From: DASZUK01 sp963745595
GTDB lineage: Bacteria; Actinomycetota; Acidimicrobiia; Acidimicrobiales; RAAP-2
Assembly (NCBI GenBank): GCA_963745595.1
Contig: CAVUYB010000015.1
Location: 310,001-374,000, forward strand
Direction of reading: 5' to 3'
DNA length: 64,000 nucleotides
The position numbers were made by a program, and so were the translations under genes. This document shows, one piece after another, positions 18,709 to 27,896 of the stretch. The notes under the pieces were generated by a model. That model saw nothing but the letters and a program-made list of their open reading frames with translations, did not search any database and had not been told where the DNA came from. Positions within the stretch are counted from its first letter, which is position 1; every line of letters starts with the position of its first letter.

Positions 18709-20497
18709 ATGGGACGCCGCATTCGCTGGTTGGGCCTCGTGCTCATCCTGTGCTTCACGCTGATCCTGCTGCAGCTGGTCAACATCCAGGTCCGGCAGGC
18801 GTCCAGCCTCAATGCCTCGTCGGAGAACCCGAGGAACATCACCAAGCAGTACGACAACAACCGGGGCATGATCCGGGCGGCGAACGGCGCGGTGCTGGCC
18901 AAGTCGGTGAAGGTTCCCGGTGCCGGCCCCGACACCGACCAGTACTACCGGACATACCCCACAGGGACACTGTTCTCCGGGATCGTCGGCTACTCGTCCA
19001 AGTTCCGGGGCACGGCCGGAGTCGAGTACGTGTACAACACACAGCTCCTGCCGCACAAGCAGACAGCGACGACCCTGAGCCAGCTGCTGTCGCCGCCGGC
19101 ACCGACGCCCGACGACGTGACGCTGACCGTCCAACCGACACTGCAGAAGACGGCGCGGGCGGCGTTGGCGGCCATCCCCGACGCCAACAAGGACGGGGCG
19201 GTGGTGGTGCTCAACCCAAGACCGGGCGCGGTCCTGGCCATGTACTCCAGCCCGAGCTTCAATCCCGAACACACTCGCCAACCCGACAACCACAAAAGAG
19301 GAAGCGGCGAGCAAAGCCGATTTCGCAGTCACAGATCCGGAAGGCTTCAAGGCCGGCAACCCGATGGCCACCTTTGACACCTTCCTGCCCGGATCCACCT
19401 TCAAGGTGGTCACCAGCACCTCCGTCTACAACCTCAAGCCGACAAAGGCGACATTCACATTCCCGGTGGCCGGCTGCACGGCGAAGGGTCAGCTCCCGAC
19501 AACACTTGCGATCTGCAATGACGCCCACACCGCCACAACAGCCACTCCCTGTGGCGGGAAGATGGTTCAGATGTTGCCGGAGTCCTGTGACCCCGGGTAC
19601 GCCCTTCTCGGGTACCAACTCGGGCCGACAGTCCTGTCGAAGCAGGCCGAGTTGTTCGGGTACAACGCCAAGCCGCCGATCGATCTGACCACAGTCTCCA
19701 AGTCCCGCTTTCCGACAGTCAAAGATCTTCAGCCAGGGCAGACCCCGGGACCCGGCGGGGTCGCCCTCGGCGCCTTCGGTCAGGGCACAGTGAGCTCGAC
19801 GGCCCTCCAGGGTGCCATGGTCGCCGAAGGGATCGCCGACACAGGGACGGTCATGACCCCGCACGTGATGGCCCAGATCCGCAACGCCCAGGGGGGCGTG
19901 GTGCAGACCTACACGCCGAAGCCCTACCAGCAGGCCACGACCGCGGCGGCGGCGAAGCAGGTGAACCAGCTCATGCAGGGGGTGGTCACCACACCGAAGG
20001 GCACCGCGTACACCGTCGGCTTCACACCGAACGAGCATGTCGCGGTCAAGACCGGCACCGCCCAGGTGGGCAACGCCGCCCAGAACACCGTGGACTGGAT
20101 GATCGGGTTCGCGCCGGCGACAAACCCGACGGTTGCCGTCGCGGTGGTCGTTCCCGAGCAGGCGACGTCGGCTTCGGGGGCCGACATCGCCGGACCGATC
20201 GTGAAGTCGGTCATCCAGGCCGCGCTGGCCGAGCAGGCGGCCGACGCGCCGGCGCCGACCACGACGACGACGGCCCCGCCGCCGACCACGACGACCGTCC
20301 CGCACTACACCGGCCACGGCACGCCGACGACGGCACTGTCGACGACCCCGACGACCGTCCCACCGCCGGTCACGACGACGGTCCCGCCGACGACGACAAC
20401 GGCCGCGATACCGACGACGACGACGCCGTTCCCGTCGACCACGACGACCGTCGCGCCGGCAGCCACACCGGCGCCGCCGACAGCCGCGACGCCGTGA
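18709..20497 (+). CDS. pbpA: Class B penicillin-binding protein, PbpA-like (frameshifted)
   Basis: Repaired, this is a transpeptidase of about 595 residues that crosslinks peptidoglycan. It has a short cytoplasmic N-terminus, a membrane anchor (WLGLVLILCFTLILLQLV), a dimerisation domain and a transpeptidase domain. The catalytic SxxK is STFK in LPGSTFKVVTS and the KTG motif is in VAVKTGTAQVG. The SxN position reads SCD (ESCDPGYALLG), an unusual variant. The frame changes near 19267: removing one G gives FNPNTLANP and joins both halves, so the break is probably an error. The C-terminal 75 residues are Thr/Pro-rich. The gene follows pstP by 7 bp and precedes pknB. Thr codon ACA is very frequent here compared with gyrA or pknB kinase sequence. 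Confidence 0.88.
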
Positions 20498-20564
20498 GGG
20501 CGTCCTCGTGGCCGCTCGACGGTCGCCCGTTCTCGTACCGGTCGCGGCCTAGGCTCTGACGCCA

Positions 20565-22553
20565 ATGGAACCCGTGCAGACGCCGCGCGTCTTCTCCAAT
20601 CGTTACGAGTTGACGCACCTGATCGCCCGGGGGGGAATGGCCCAGGTGTACCGGGCCCGAGATCGCCTTTTGGACCGGCCGGTGGCCCTCAAGGTGCTGT
20701 TCCCGGAGCTCTCGGTGGACCGGGCGTTCGTCGAGCGGTTCCGCCGCGAAGCCCAGGCGGCGGCCAACCTGTCGCACCCGAACATCGTCCCGGTCTTCGA
20801 CTGGGGCGAGGACAGCGGCACGTACTTCATCGTGATGGAGTTCGTCGACGGCCAGCCGCTCTCGGCCGTCCTGCGCGAACACGGCCCGCTGGCCGCCAAG
20901 CGGGTGGCGGACATCGGCGCGCACGTCGCCGCCGCCCTCTCGTACGCGCATCGCCATGGCGTGATCCACCGCGACGTCAAGCCGGGCAACGTCCTCATCA
21001 CCGACGAGGGCCAGGTGAAGGTCACCGACTTCGGGATCGCCCGGGCCGTCAACACCGAGGAGAGCCTGACCCAGACCGGCGCGGTCATGGGCACGGCGAC
21101 GTACTTCTCGCCGGAGCAGGCCGAGGGGATCGGCGTCGACGCCCGCAGCGACGTCTACTCGCTCGGCGTCGTCCTCTTCGAGATGGTCGCCGGCCGGCCG
21201 CCGTTCCTCGGTGAGTCGCCGGTCTCGGTGGCGTCGAAGCACGTCCGCGACCAGCCGCCGCCGCTCCGGAGCCTGCGGCCGACAGTGCCAGCCGACCTGG
21301 AGGCGGTCATCGCCAAGGCGATGGCCAAGTCGCCGGACGACCGGTACGCGTCGGCCGACGACCTGCGGACGGACCTCCTCCGGTTCCGCGACGGCCGGGC
21401 GGTCCTGGCCGGGGACGCGGGGACGACCCAGGTGCAGCAGGCGGTCGGCACGACCGGCGTCATGGGCGCGGTGGGCCAGACCCAGGCCGTCCCGACGGCC
21501 CCGAGCGACGAGGGCGACGACGACGAGGCCCGCAAGAAGCGGACCCGGCGACTGGTCATCGCCCTGGTCGTCCTGCTCGTCGTCCTGGCCGTTATCGCGT
21601 TCTTCCTCGTCAGGGCCTTGTCACCGAGTTCGACGTTCGCCCTGCCCAACGTCGCCCATCAGTCGGAGGCGGCGGCCAAGGCGACACTGCAGGGCCGGGG
21701 ACTGACCGTCGACACCTCTCGTTCGTCGTCGAGCAGCACGGCGGCCGGGATCGTGCTCAGCACCAAGCCGGCCGCCGGCTCGCAGGTGAAGAAGGGCGAC
21801 ACCGTCACACTGGTCGTCAGCAGCGGGCCGGCCAAGGCCGACGTGACAGTGCCGGACGTGACGACAACAACAGTCACGAAGGCCACGTCGGCGCTCAAGG
21901 CCAAGGGCTTCACGGTGACAGTCACGCCGGTCAAGAACAGCAAGCCGAACGGGACGGTCTTCAAGCAGACACCGGTCGGCGGCACGAAAGCCAAGTCCGG
22001 CTCGACGGTGAAGCTGTCGGTGTCGGAGCAGAGCTCGGTCAAGGTGCCGAACGTCGTCGGTCACAATCAGGCCACAGCCGGCGCGACGCTGTCGGGCACA
22101 GGGCTCAAGGTCGGGTCGACGAACGCCGCCTGCTCGAGCTCGTACTCGAGCGGTCTGGTGTCGGCCCAGAACCCGGCCGCTGGCGTGGCCGAGGTGCCGG
22201 GGACGGTCGTGAACCTGACGATCTCGTCCGGCCCCTGCCAGGCGGTCGTGCCGGGAGTCGTCGGCCAGAAGGTGACAGCGGCCAAGTCGACACTGGCCGG
22301 TAAGGGGTTCAGCCGGGTCAGCGCGGTGACAACGTCGACCTGCAAGTCGACAACAAACGGCAATGTGATCAGCCAGAAGCCGACCGCCGGCTCGTCGCTC
22401 TCGACCGGCACACCGGTGACACTGAGCGTTTGCAGCAACACGACGCCGTCGACCACGACGACGAGCACGACCGCGCCGCCGAGCACCTCGACCACGACGA
22501 CGAGCACGACCGCGCCGCCGAGCACGACCACCACCGCGACGTCGGCCCCCTGA
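20565..22553 (+). CDS. pknB: PASTA-domain serine/threonine protein kinase
   Basis: This 662-residue receptor-like kinase senses cell-wall fragments and phosphorylates division and wall-synthesis proteins. The kinase domain (residues about 12-280) has the Gly loop ARGGMAQVY, Lys43 in VALKV, the catalytic loop HRDVKPGN with Asp137, DFG at 155-157, and an activation loop with Thr residues (ESLTQTGAVMGTATY). A basic juxtamembrane stretch precedes one membrane helix (residues about 330-352). Four PASTA repeats follow, starting at LPNVAHQS, VPDVTTTT, VPNVVGHN and VPGVVGQK, the last two with paired cysteines. The tail is Thr/Pro-rich. The neighbourhood matches the mycobacterial pknB cluster except that pknA is missing. 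Confidence 0.95.
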   Translation: MEPVQTPRVFSNRYELTHLIARGGMAQVYRARDRLLDRPVALKVLFPELSVDRAFVERFRREAQAAANLSHPNIVPVFDWGEDSGTYFIVMEFVDGQPLSAVLREHGPLAAKRVADIGAHVAAALSYAHRHGVIHRDVKPGNVLITDEGQVKVTDFGIARAVNTEESLTQTGAVMGTATYFSPEQAEGIGVDARSDVYSLGVVLFEMVAGRPPFLGESPVSVASKHVRDQPPPLRSLRPTVPADLEAVIAKAMAKSPDDRYASADDLRTDLLRFRDGRAVLAGDAGTTQVQQAVGTTGVMGAVGQTQAVPTAPSDEGDDDEARKKRTRRLVIALVVLLVVLAVIAFFLVRALSPSSTFALPNVAHQSEAAAKATLQGRGLTVDTSRSSSSSTAAGIVLSTKPAAGSQVKKGDTVTLVVSSGPAKADVTVPDVTTTTVTKATSALKAKGFTVTVTPVKNSKPNGTVFKQTPVGGTKAKSGSTVKLSVSEQSSVKVPNVVGHNQATAGATLSGTGLKVGSTNAACSSSYSSGLVSAQNPAAGVAEVPGTVVNLTISSGPCQAVVPGVVGQKVTAAKSTLAGKGFSRVSAVTTSTCKSTTNGNVISQKPTAGSSLSTGTPVTLSVCSNTTPSTTTTSTTAPPSTSTTTTSTTAPPSTTTTATSAP

Positions 22554-22562
22554 CCGGCCGGT

Positions 22563-22593
22563 CCGGCTCCGATCGCTTCCTGTAAGGAGCCGG
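22563..22593. terminator. Hairpin between convergent pknB and pabA
   Basis: Perfect 8-bp arms CCGGCTCC (22563-22570) and GGAGCCGG (22586-22593) are separated by 15 bases. The site lies in the 61-bp gap between two convergent genes. There is no T-tract on either side, so it may act as a factor-assisted or bidirectional transcription barrier. The role is inferred from position. Confidence 0.4.
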
Positions 22594-22614
22594 CCGGGAG
22601 GAGCCCCGCGGCCG

Positions 22615-23199
22615 TCAGCCGCTGGCGACCCGGGTCAGGAAGTTGCCGAGCAGCGTCGGCCCGGAGGGGGTCAGGATGGACTCGGGGTGGAACTGGACCC
22701 CCTCGACGTCCAGCGAGCGGTGGCGCAGGCCCATGACGACGTCGCGGTCAGCGGTGGCCGTCACGACGAGCTCGTCGGGCACGGTCTCGGGGGCGACGAC
22801 CAGCGAGTGGTAGCGGGTGGCGACGAACGGGTCGGGTAGGCCGGTGAAGATCCCGGCCCCGTCGTGGGTGATCTCGGACGTCTTGCCGTGCATGAGACGG
22901 GGCGCCCGGACGACGGTGCCGCCGAAGACCTGCCCGATCGCCTGGTGGCCGAGGCAGACGCCGAGGATGGGCAGCTCGCCGGCCAGCTCACGGATGGCGG
23001 TCAGGCTGATCCCGGCGTCCTCCGGTCGGCCCGGCCCGGGCGAGACGAGGACGGCGTCGGGACGCTCGCGCCGGATGCCGCCGACGTCGATGGCGTCGTT
23101 GCGGAAGACGACCGGGTCGGCGCCGAGCTCGCCGAGCTCCTGGACGAGGTTGTAGACGAACGAGTCGTAGTTGTCGATCACGAGGATGCGGACCGCCAT
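22615..23199 (-). CDS. pabA: Glutamine amidotransferase of anthranilate/aminodeoxychorismate synthase (TrpG/PabA)
   Basis: This 194-residue class I glutamine amidotransferase supplies ammonia to anthranilate synthase or aminodeoxychorismate synthase. The start giving MAVRILVIDNYDSFVYNL was chosen because this is the conserved N-terminus; an upstream extension to 23337 would overlap crgA. The nucleophile is in GVCLGHQAIG and the partner His-Glu in VQFHPES. No trpE or pabB is adjacent, so the two alternatives cannot be separated. The same gene lies beside pknB in mycobacteria (often named trpG), which supports orthology by synteny. It diverges from crgA with 61 bp between starts. Confidence 0.9.
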   Translation of the reverse strand: MAVRILVIDNYDSFVYNLVQELGELGADPVVFRNDAIDVGGIRRERPDAVLVSPGPGRPEDAGISLTAIRELAGELPILGVCLGHQAIGQVFGGTVVRAPRLMHGKTSEITHDGAGIFTGLPDPFVATRYHSLVVAPETVPDELVVTATADRDVVMGLRHRSLDVEGVQFHPESILTPSGPTLLGNFLTRVASG

Positions 23200-23260
23200 C
23201 GGGGCGATGGTACCGGCCCCGCAACGGCGGGTGGCCCGGGGGTGGCTATCCTCGTGGCCC

Positions 23261-23587
23261 ATGGCCGCCAAGGCGAACACCGGACCGGGACGGGCCCAGC
23301 GGAAAGGTCGATCGGCCGAGGGTCGGACGACCGCCAAGGGAAGCTCGCGGGTCGGTCGCTACACGTCGGCGGAGGAGAGCGGCCGGTACACCGCGCCGAT
23401 CCCGAAGGGCGTCAAGGCGAGCCCGCGCTGGTTCGGCGGCCTCGTCCTGCTCCTGCTGGTCCTCGGCGTATTGATGATCCTGCTGAACTACCTGACGGTC
23501 CTGCCCGGCGCGGTGTCGGTCTGGTACCTCGTCGGCGGTCTCGTGGTCATCTTCGGCGGCTTCTTGATGGCCACCCGGTACCGCTGA
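23261..23587 (+). CDS. crgA: Cell division protein CrgA
   Basis: This 108-residue membrane protein has a basic, Gly/Ser-rich cytoplasmic N-terminus, the conserved SGRYTAPIPK segment, PRWFGGL leading into a first membrane helix, the short loop after LNYLTVLPG, and a second helix ending with MATRYR. CrgA is an actinobacterial divisome protein that interacts with FtsZ, FtsQ and penicillin-binding proteins. It normally has two helices and about 90 residues, so this copy has a slightly longer N-terminus. Its place next to pabA and pknB is conserved in Actinobacteria. Confidence 0.92.
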   Translation: MAAKANTGPGRAQRKGRSAEGRTTAKGSSRVGRYTSAEESGRYTAPIPKGVKASPRWFGGLVLLLLVLGVLMILLNYLTVLPGAVSVWYLVGGLVVIFGGFLMATRYR

Positions 23588-23646
23588 CCGGGCGCGTACC
23601 GCTAACCGGGCCGTACAGCTAACTGGGCAGCGCTGCTAACCGGGCA
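23578..23646 (+). repeat. Imperfect short tandem repeat across the crgA stop
   Basis: Four imperfect copies of a unit of about 17 bases, resembling TACCGCTAACCGGGC, run from the last codons of crgA into the intergenic gap and to the 3' end of the convergent gene. Each copy carries a TAA or TGA. It looks like a local slippage duplication of the 3' end of crgA. Confidence 0.6.
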
Positions 23647-24076
23647 GGGCGTCGTCGGCCATAAGGCGCTCGACCCGCCGGCCGACCCGGCGCTCGATGA
23701 CGAAGGCCAGGAACGGCAGGAAGCCGGCGCCGACCATCGCAGCCATCTGGAGCAGCGTGAAGCGGGCGCGGCGGGCCAGGTCGACGGCAGCCAACAGGTA
23801 GACGATGTAGAGGAAGCCGTGGATCGGCCCGACGATCTGCGCGACCTGGGGGATTGTCGCTGCGTACTGGAGCGGGACGCCGACGAAGACGAGGATCAGC
23901 AGCCCGACGCCGACGATGTACGCCATGATCCGGTAGCGGAGCAGCGCGGCCGCCAGCCCCCGGTTAGCCGCCGACGGGTCCTCGCCGTGGACGTAGCCGG
24001 GCGCCACCAGCTGGCCGATCCGTCGGGGCGTCGACGGGGGCGTCGCTGATCGGCCCGGGGTGTCTGTCTCGCTCAT
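23636..24076 (-). CDS. DUF3817 domain membrane protein
   Basis: This 146-residue protein starts at the ATG giving MSETDTPGRSATPPS; the longer open frame upstream lies antiphase over the neighbouring gene and was not used. After a 45-residue polar N-terminus come three membrane segments, including YRIMAYIVGVGLLILVFVGV and GPIHGFLYIVYLLAAVDLA, which match the DUF3817 pattern (conserved H in GPIHG). Its function is unknown; the family is common in Actinobacteria as an integral membrane protein. The ATG overlaps the stop of the upstream membrane protein gene, so they are co-translated. Confidence 0.75.
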   Translation of the reverse strand: MSETDTPGRSATPPSTPRRIGQLVAPGYVHGEDPSAANRGLAAALLRYRIMAYIVGVGLLILVFVGVPLQYAATIPQVAQIVGPIHGFLYIVYLLAAVDLARRARFTLLQMAAMVGAGFLPFLAFVIERRVGRRVERLMADDALPG

Positions 24077-24483
24077 CGGTGCCGCCACGTCTTCGGCCCC
24101 TGCTCGGCCAGCGCGGCGAGCCGGTCGTTGTAGGCGGCGAGCGCGTCGTCCTCGTCCTCCCGGCGGCGCGCCGAGCCGACCGAGGCGCCGCCGGCGACCC
24201 CGTCGGCTCCCGGTCCGGTCGGCGCGGCGGCCTGCAGCTTCTCCTGGGCCCGGCGACCGACGGTGCCCAGGTCGGTGTGGATCAACATCCACCAGCCCCA
24301 GACGCCGACGACCGCGAAGATCGGCCACTCGACCGAGTACAGGTAGCTGAGGCCGTTGCCGTCGAACGCCCGGTTGACCTGCCACCAGAACGCGACGAGG
24401 CAGCCGGGGAACCAGAACAGGATGGCCAGGTCGAGGCCGAGCGCCCGCCGGGAGAACCATCGCTGCCGCACGTCCTGGCGCAC
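24073..24483 (-). CDS. Small membrane protein of unknown function
   Basis: This is a 136-residue protein with two hydrophobic segments (LDLAILFWFPGCLVAFWWQV and VEWPIFAVVGVWGWWMLIHT) followed by a charged C-terminal tail rich in Glu, Asp and Ala. I do not recognise the family with certainty. It overlaps the DUF3817 gene by four bases, which points to a joint role or complex of the two membrane proteins. The gene follows the thiolase on the same strand after 55 bp. Confidence 0.65.
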   Translation of the reverse strand: MRQDVRQRWFSRRALGLDLAILFWFPGCLVAFWWQVNRAFDGNGLSYLYSVEWPIFAVVGVWGWWMLIHTDLGTVGRRAQEKLQAAAPTGPGADGVAGGASVGSARRREDEDDALAAYNDRLAALAEQGPKTWRHR

Positions 24484-24538
24484 GATCGCAGCCTACCGAC
24501 GCGCCGCGGCCGACCGACAGCGGAGGAGCGGTGCCCGG

Positions 24539-25717
24539 TCAGCCGAGACGCTCGATGACGGTGGCGTTGGCCATCCCGCCGCCCTCGCACATCGTGAGCA
24601 GGCCGTACCGGCCGTCGGTGCGCTCGAGCTCGTTGAGCAGGGTGGTCATCAGCTTGGCCCCCGACGCGCCGAGGGGGTGGCCGAGGGCGATGGCGCCGCC
24701 GTTGACGTTGACCCGGTCCATGTCCGCGTGGAGCTCCTTCTCCCAGGCGAGCACGACCGATGCGAAGGCCTCGTTGATCTCGATCAGGTCGATGTCGTCC
24801 ATCGAGAGCTTCGCCCGCTCGAGCACCGTCCGGGTGGCGGGGATCGGGCCGGTGAGCATCGTCACCGGGTCGACGCCGGCCAGGGAGAAGGCATGGAACC
24901 GGGCCCGGGGGGTGTACCCGAGGGCGGCGGCCTTCTCCTCGCTCATGATCAGCACCGCGGCGGACCCGTCGGTGATCTGCGACGCGTTGCCGGCGGTGAT
25001 CTTGCCGCCCTCCATGAAGGCCGACTTGAGCGTGGCGAGCACCTCGACCGAGCTGTCCGGGCGGATGCCCTCGTCGGCCGTGACCAGCTCGTCGGTGTCG
25101 TTGCCCTCGTCGTCGTGCACGGGGACCGGGACGATCTCGTTCTCGAACCGGCCCTCCGCGGTGGCGCGGGCGGCCAGCTGGTGGCTCCGGACGGCGAACG
25201 TGTCGAGATCCTCGCGGGACAGGCCCCACTGGTCGGCGACCATCTCGGCGCCGTGGCCCTGGCTGACGATCCCGCCGACCGCCTCGTAGCGCTTCATCAT
25301 CCGGGGACCGAACGGGAAGCCGAAGTCCCGGACGACGGACGATCCCATCGGCGTGTGGGTCATCGACTCGACGCCGGCGGCCACGACGACGTCGTAGGCC
25401 CCGGCCATCACCCCTTGGGCGGCGAAGTGGAGCGCCTGCTGCGACGAGCCGCACTGGCGGTCGATGGTCGTCGCCGGCACCGACTCGGGCCAGCCGGCGG
25501 CGAGGACGGCGTTGCGGCCGATGTTGAGCGACTGCTCGGAGACCTGCATCACGCAGCCGGTGATGACGTCCTCGACCAGCGCCGGGTCGAGGTCGTTGCG
25601 CTGCTGGAGCGCCTTGAGCGACTCGGAGGCGAGGTCGACCGCGTGCCAGTTGCGGAACTTGCCATTGCGCTTGCCGCCGGCGGTGCGGACGGCGTCGACG
25701 ATCACGGCGGTGGTCAT
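24539..25717 (-). CDS. Acetyl-CoA acetyltransferase / thiolase
   Basis: This 392-residue thiolase starts at the ATG giving MTTAVIVDAVRTAGG, with GAGGAGG 9 bp upstream. Thiolases cleave 3-ketoacyl-CoA or condense two acyl-CoA units. The nucleophilic cysteine is in DRQCGSSQQA near residue 88, the catalytic His in NGGAIALGHPLGASGA and the second cysteine in TMCEGGGMA near residue 380; NEAFA is also present. The sequence resembles the steroid/fatty-acid degradation thiolases of Actinobacteria more than biosynthetic ones, but the substrate is not certain. It lies 135 bp downstream of the SDR gene on the same strand. Confidence 0.93.
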   Translation of the reverse strand: MTTAVIVDAVRTAGGKRNGKFRNWHAVDLASESLKALQQRNDLDPALVEDVITGCVMQVSEQSLNIGRNAVLAAGWPESVPATTIDRQCGSSQQALHFAAQGVMAGAYDVVVAAGVESMTHTPMGSSVVRDFGFPFGPRMMKRYEAVGGIVSQGHGAEMVADQWGLSREDLDTFAVRSHQLAARATAEGRFENEIVPVPVHDDEGNDTDELVTADEGIRPDSSVEVLATLKSAFMEGGKITAGNASQITDGSAAVLIMSEEKAAALGYTPRARFHAFSLAGVDPVTMLTGPIPATRTVLERAKLSMDDIDLIEINEAFASVVLAWEKELHADMDRVNVNGGAIALGHPLGASGAKLMTTLLNELERTDGRYGLLTMCEGGGMANATVIERLG

Positions 25718-25852
25718 GGCTGTGGTCCTCCTCGCATTCCGGCGGCTCGAGCCTGCCGGTTGGATTGACGTCATTCTACCGGTGGCCCGCTGGCCAGCCG
25801 CCGGTTGTCGGCAGGAGCCGACCGACCGGGCTCCGTCCGCCGGTCCGGAGCG

Positions 25853-26806
25853 TCAGTCGAGAGGGTAGTGGACCCCGGTCAGCTCTTCCGACAGCTGCCA
25901 GAGCCGGGCCGCGTCGTCGGGTCGGTGGGACCGGCGGTTCGAGCCGACCCGGACCGGCGGCCCGTACTGCTCGGCCAGCCCGCGCGGACCGAAGTACTGG
26001 CCGCCGAGCACGCCGGGGGCGGTCGCCGCGTAGAGCGTCGGTAGGGCGCCGGCCATCGCCGACTGCCCGAGGTGGCCTGCCAACCGGCCGGCCCGAGCCC
26101 GGACGGCCGACGCGTCCATCACCGGCCCGGTCGTCGCCAGGTTCGTCCGGGCCCATCCGGGATGGGCGGCAACGGCGATCGCCGCCGCGCCGGCCGCCCG
26201 GAGCCGGCGGTCGAGCTCGTAGGTGAACAGCAGGTTGGCCAGCTTCGTGTTCCCGTACGCCAGCCACCGGTTGTGCCCCCCGGCCAGTCCCTGCAGCCGC
26301 TCGGCGGACGCGAGGTCGAGGTGGCCGAGCCGGTGGAGGGCGGAGCTGATGGTCACGATTCGCGACCCGGGCAGTGTCCGCATCCGGTCGAGCAGGAGCC
26401 CGGTCAGCGCGAACGGCCCGAGATGGTTGGTGGCGAACTGGCGCTCGAAGCCGTCGTTGGTGAACGCGAACGGGGCGGCCATCACGCCGGCGTTGTTGAC
26501 GAGGATGTCGAGCCGGCCGTGCTCGTCGGTGAACCGCCGGGCGGCCTCGTGCACCGACGACTGGGACGCGAGGTCGACGACGAGCAGCTCGACGGACGCG
26601 CCGGCCGCGTTCCCGACGACGTGGTCGGCGGCCTGGAGCCCCTTGATGCGGTCCCGGCAGGCCAGGACGACGTGGGCGCCGTGGGCGGCCAGCTCGACCG
26701 CGGTCTCGTGGCCGATGCCGCTGTTGGCCCCGGTGACGAGGGCGACGGTCCCGGTGAGGTCACCGATGTCGTCGGGGCCCCACCGCCCGGCCTTCGGTCC
26801 GTTCAC
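25853..26806 (-). CDS. Short-chain dehydrogenase/reductase
   Basis: This 317-residue SDR has the cofactor motif TGANSGIG, NNAG, the catalytic Ser in ISSALH and YGNTK as the YxxxK pair. It resembles the retinol dehydrogenase/WW-oxidoreductase-like group of classical SDRs, which reduce carbonyls with NAD(P)H; the substrate is unknown. The start is a GTG at 26806, only 11 bp after the pirin stop, and no clear ribosome binding site is visible, so translation is probably coupled to pirin. Confidence 0.9.
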   Translation of the reverse strand: MNGPKAGRWGPDDIGDLTGTVALVTGANSGIGHETAVELAAHGAHVVLACRDRIKGLQAADHVVGNAAGASVELLVVDLASQSSVHEAARRFTDEHGRLDILVNNAGVMAAPFAFTNDGFERQFATNHLGPFALTGLLLDRMRTLPGSRIVTISSALHRLGHLDLASAERLQGLAGGHNRWLAYGNTKLANLLFTYELDRRLRAAGAAAIAVAAHPGWARTNLATTGPVMDASAVRARAGRLAGHLGQSAMAGALPTLYAATAPGVLGGQYFGPRGLAEQYGPPVRVGSNRRSHRPDDAARLWQLSEELTGVHYPLD

Positions 26807-26817
26807 CGCGGGTGAGG

Positions 26818-27783
26818 TTAGTCCCCGATGTGGTCGGCCGGGATGGTGCCGAGCCGGCCGGCGTGGAAGTCCTCGAACGCCTGGGCGAGCTCGTCCTTGG
26901 TGTTCATGACGAACGGGCCGTACGCGGCGACCGGCTCGCCGATCGGCCGACCGCCGAGCACGAGGACGTCGAGGTTCGGCGATCGCGACTCCTGGTCGCG
27001 GTCGGCCTCGACGACGATCGCGTCACCCGCGCCGTGGACGGCGAGCTGGCCGGTGTGGACCGGTCGGGCGTCCGGGCCGACGGTGCCGTGGCCGGCGAGC
27101 ACGTAGACGAGGGCGTTGAACTCGGCCGGCCACGGCAGCACGAGCCGGGCGCCCGGGCTGACGGTGGCGTGGACGAGCGAGATCGGCGTGTACGTGATCC
27201 CCGGGCCTTCCTGGCCGGCGACCGGACCGGCGATGACGCGGACGAGCGCGCCGCCGTCCGGTGACGAGAGCAGCGTCGCGGCCTGGGGCTCGATGTCCTG
27301 GTAGCGGGGCGCGACCCACTTGTCGGCGGCCGGCAGGTTCACCCAGAGCTGGATGCCGTGGAACAGGCCGCCGCTGGCGACGAGGTCGTCCGGCGGCCGC
27401 TCGATGTGCAGGATGCCCGCGCCGGCGGTCATCCACTGGGTGGCGCCGTTCGTGATGAGCCCACCGCCGCCGATCGAGTCCTGGTGCTGGAAGGTCCCGT
27501 CGATCATGTACGTCACCGTCTCGAAGCCGCGGTGCGGGTGCCACGGCGTGCCCTTCGGTTCCCCCGGCCCGTACTCGACCTCGCCCATCTGGTCCATGTG
27601 GATGAACGGGTCGAGCGCGGCCATCGGCACGCCGGCGAACGCCCGGCGGACCGGGAACCCCTCGCCCTCGAGGCCGTTCGGCGCGGTCGTCACCTGCGTG
27701 ACCGGCCGCACCGCGGTGGCGGCCGGGTCAGCGACGACGATCTTCGGCAGCGTCAGCGGGTTCTCGACGGTGACTGCAGGCAT
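26818..27783 (-). CDS. Pirin family protein
   Basis: This is a 321-residue bicupin. The N-terminal cupin carries the metal ligands in WHPHRGFETVTY and, later, the MTAGAGILHIE segment typical of pirins; the C-terminal cupin is less conserved. Bacterial pirins bind iron and some act as quercetin 2,3-dioxygenases or as redox-linked regulators. No signal peptide is present, so it is cytoplasmic. It is the first gene of a pirin-SDR pair, with 113 bp between its start and the 3' end of the thioesterase gene. Confidence 0.93.
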   Translation of the reverse strand: MPAVTVENPLTLPKIVVADPAATAVRPVTQVTTAPNGLEGEGFPVRRAFAGVPMAALDPFIHMDQMGEVEYGPGEPKGTPWHPHRGFETVTYMIDGTFQHQDSIGGGGLITNGATQWMTAGAGILHIERPPDDLVASGGLFHGIQLWVNLPAADKWVAPRYQDIEPQAATLLSSPDGGALVRVIAGPVAGQEGPGITYTPISLVHATVSPGARLVLPWPAEFNALVYVLAGHGTVGPDARPVHTGQLAVHGAGDAIVVEADRDQESRSPNLDVLVLGGRPIGEPVAAYGPFVMNTKDELAQAFEDFHAGRLGTIPADHIGD

Positions 27784-27896
27784 CGGACGACCTCCTTCGA
27801 TCTGTCCTCTTCGATTCGGTCAGGACAACGCCGGTAGCGGTCGGGTCATTCCTCCCATTGTCCGGGGACGGGCCCCCGGGGTGGTGTCGAGCGGAC

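Noticed and set aside
24077..24460. N-terminal extension of the DUF3817 gene
   Set aside because: It overlaps the upstream membrane protein in another frame and has Arg/Gly-rich shadow composition.
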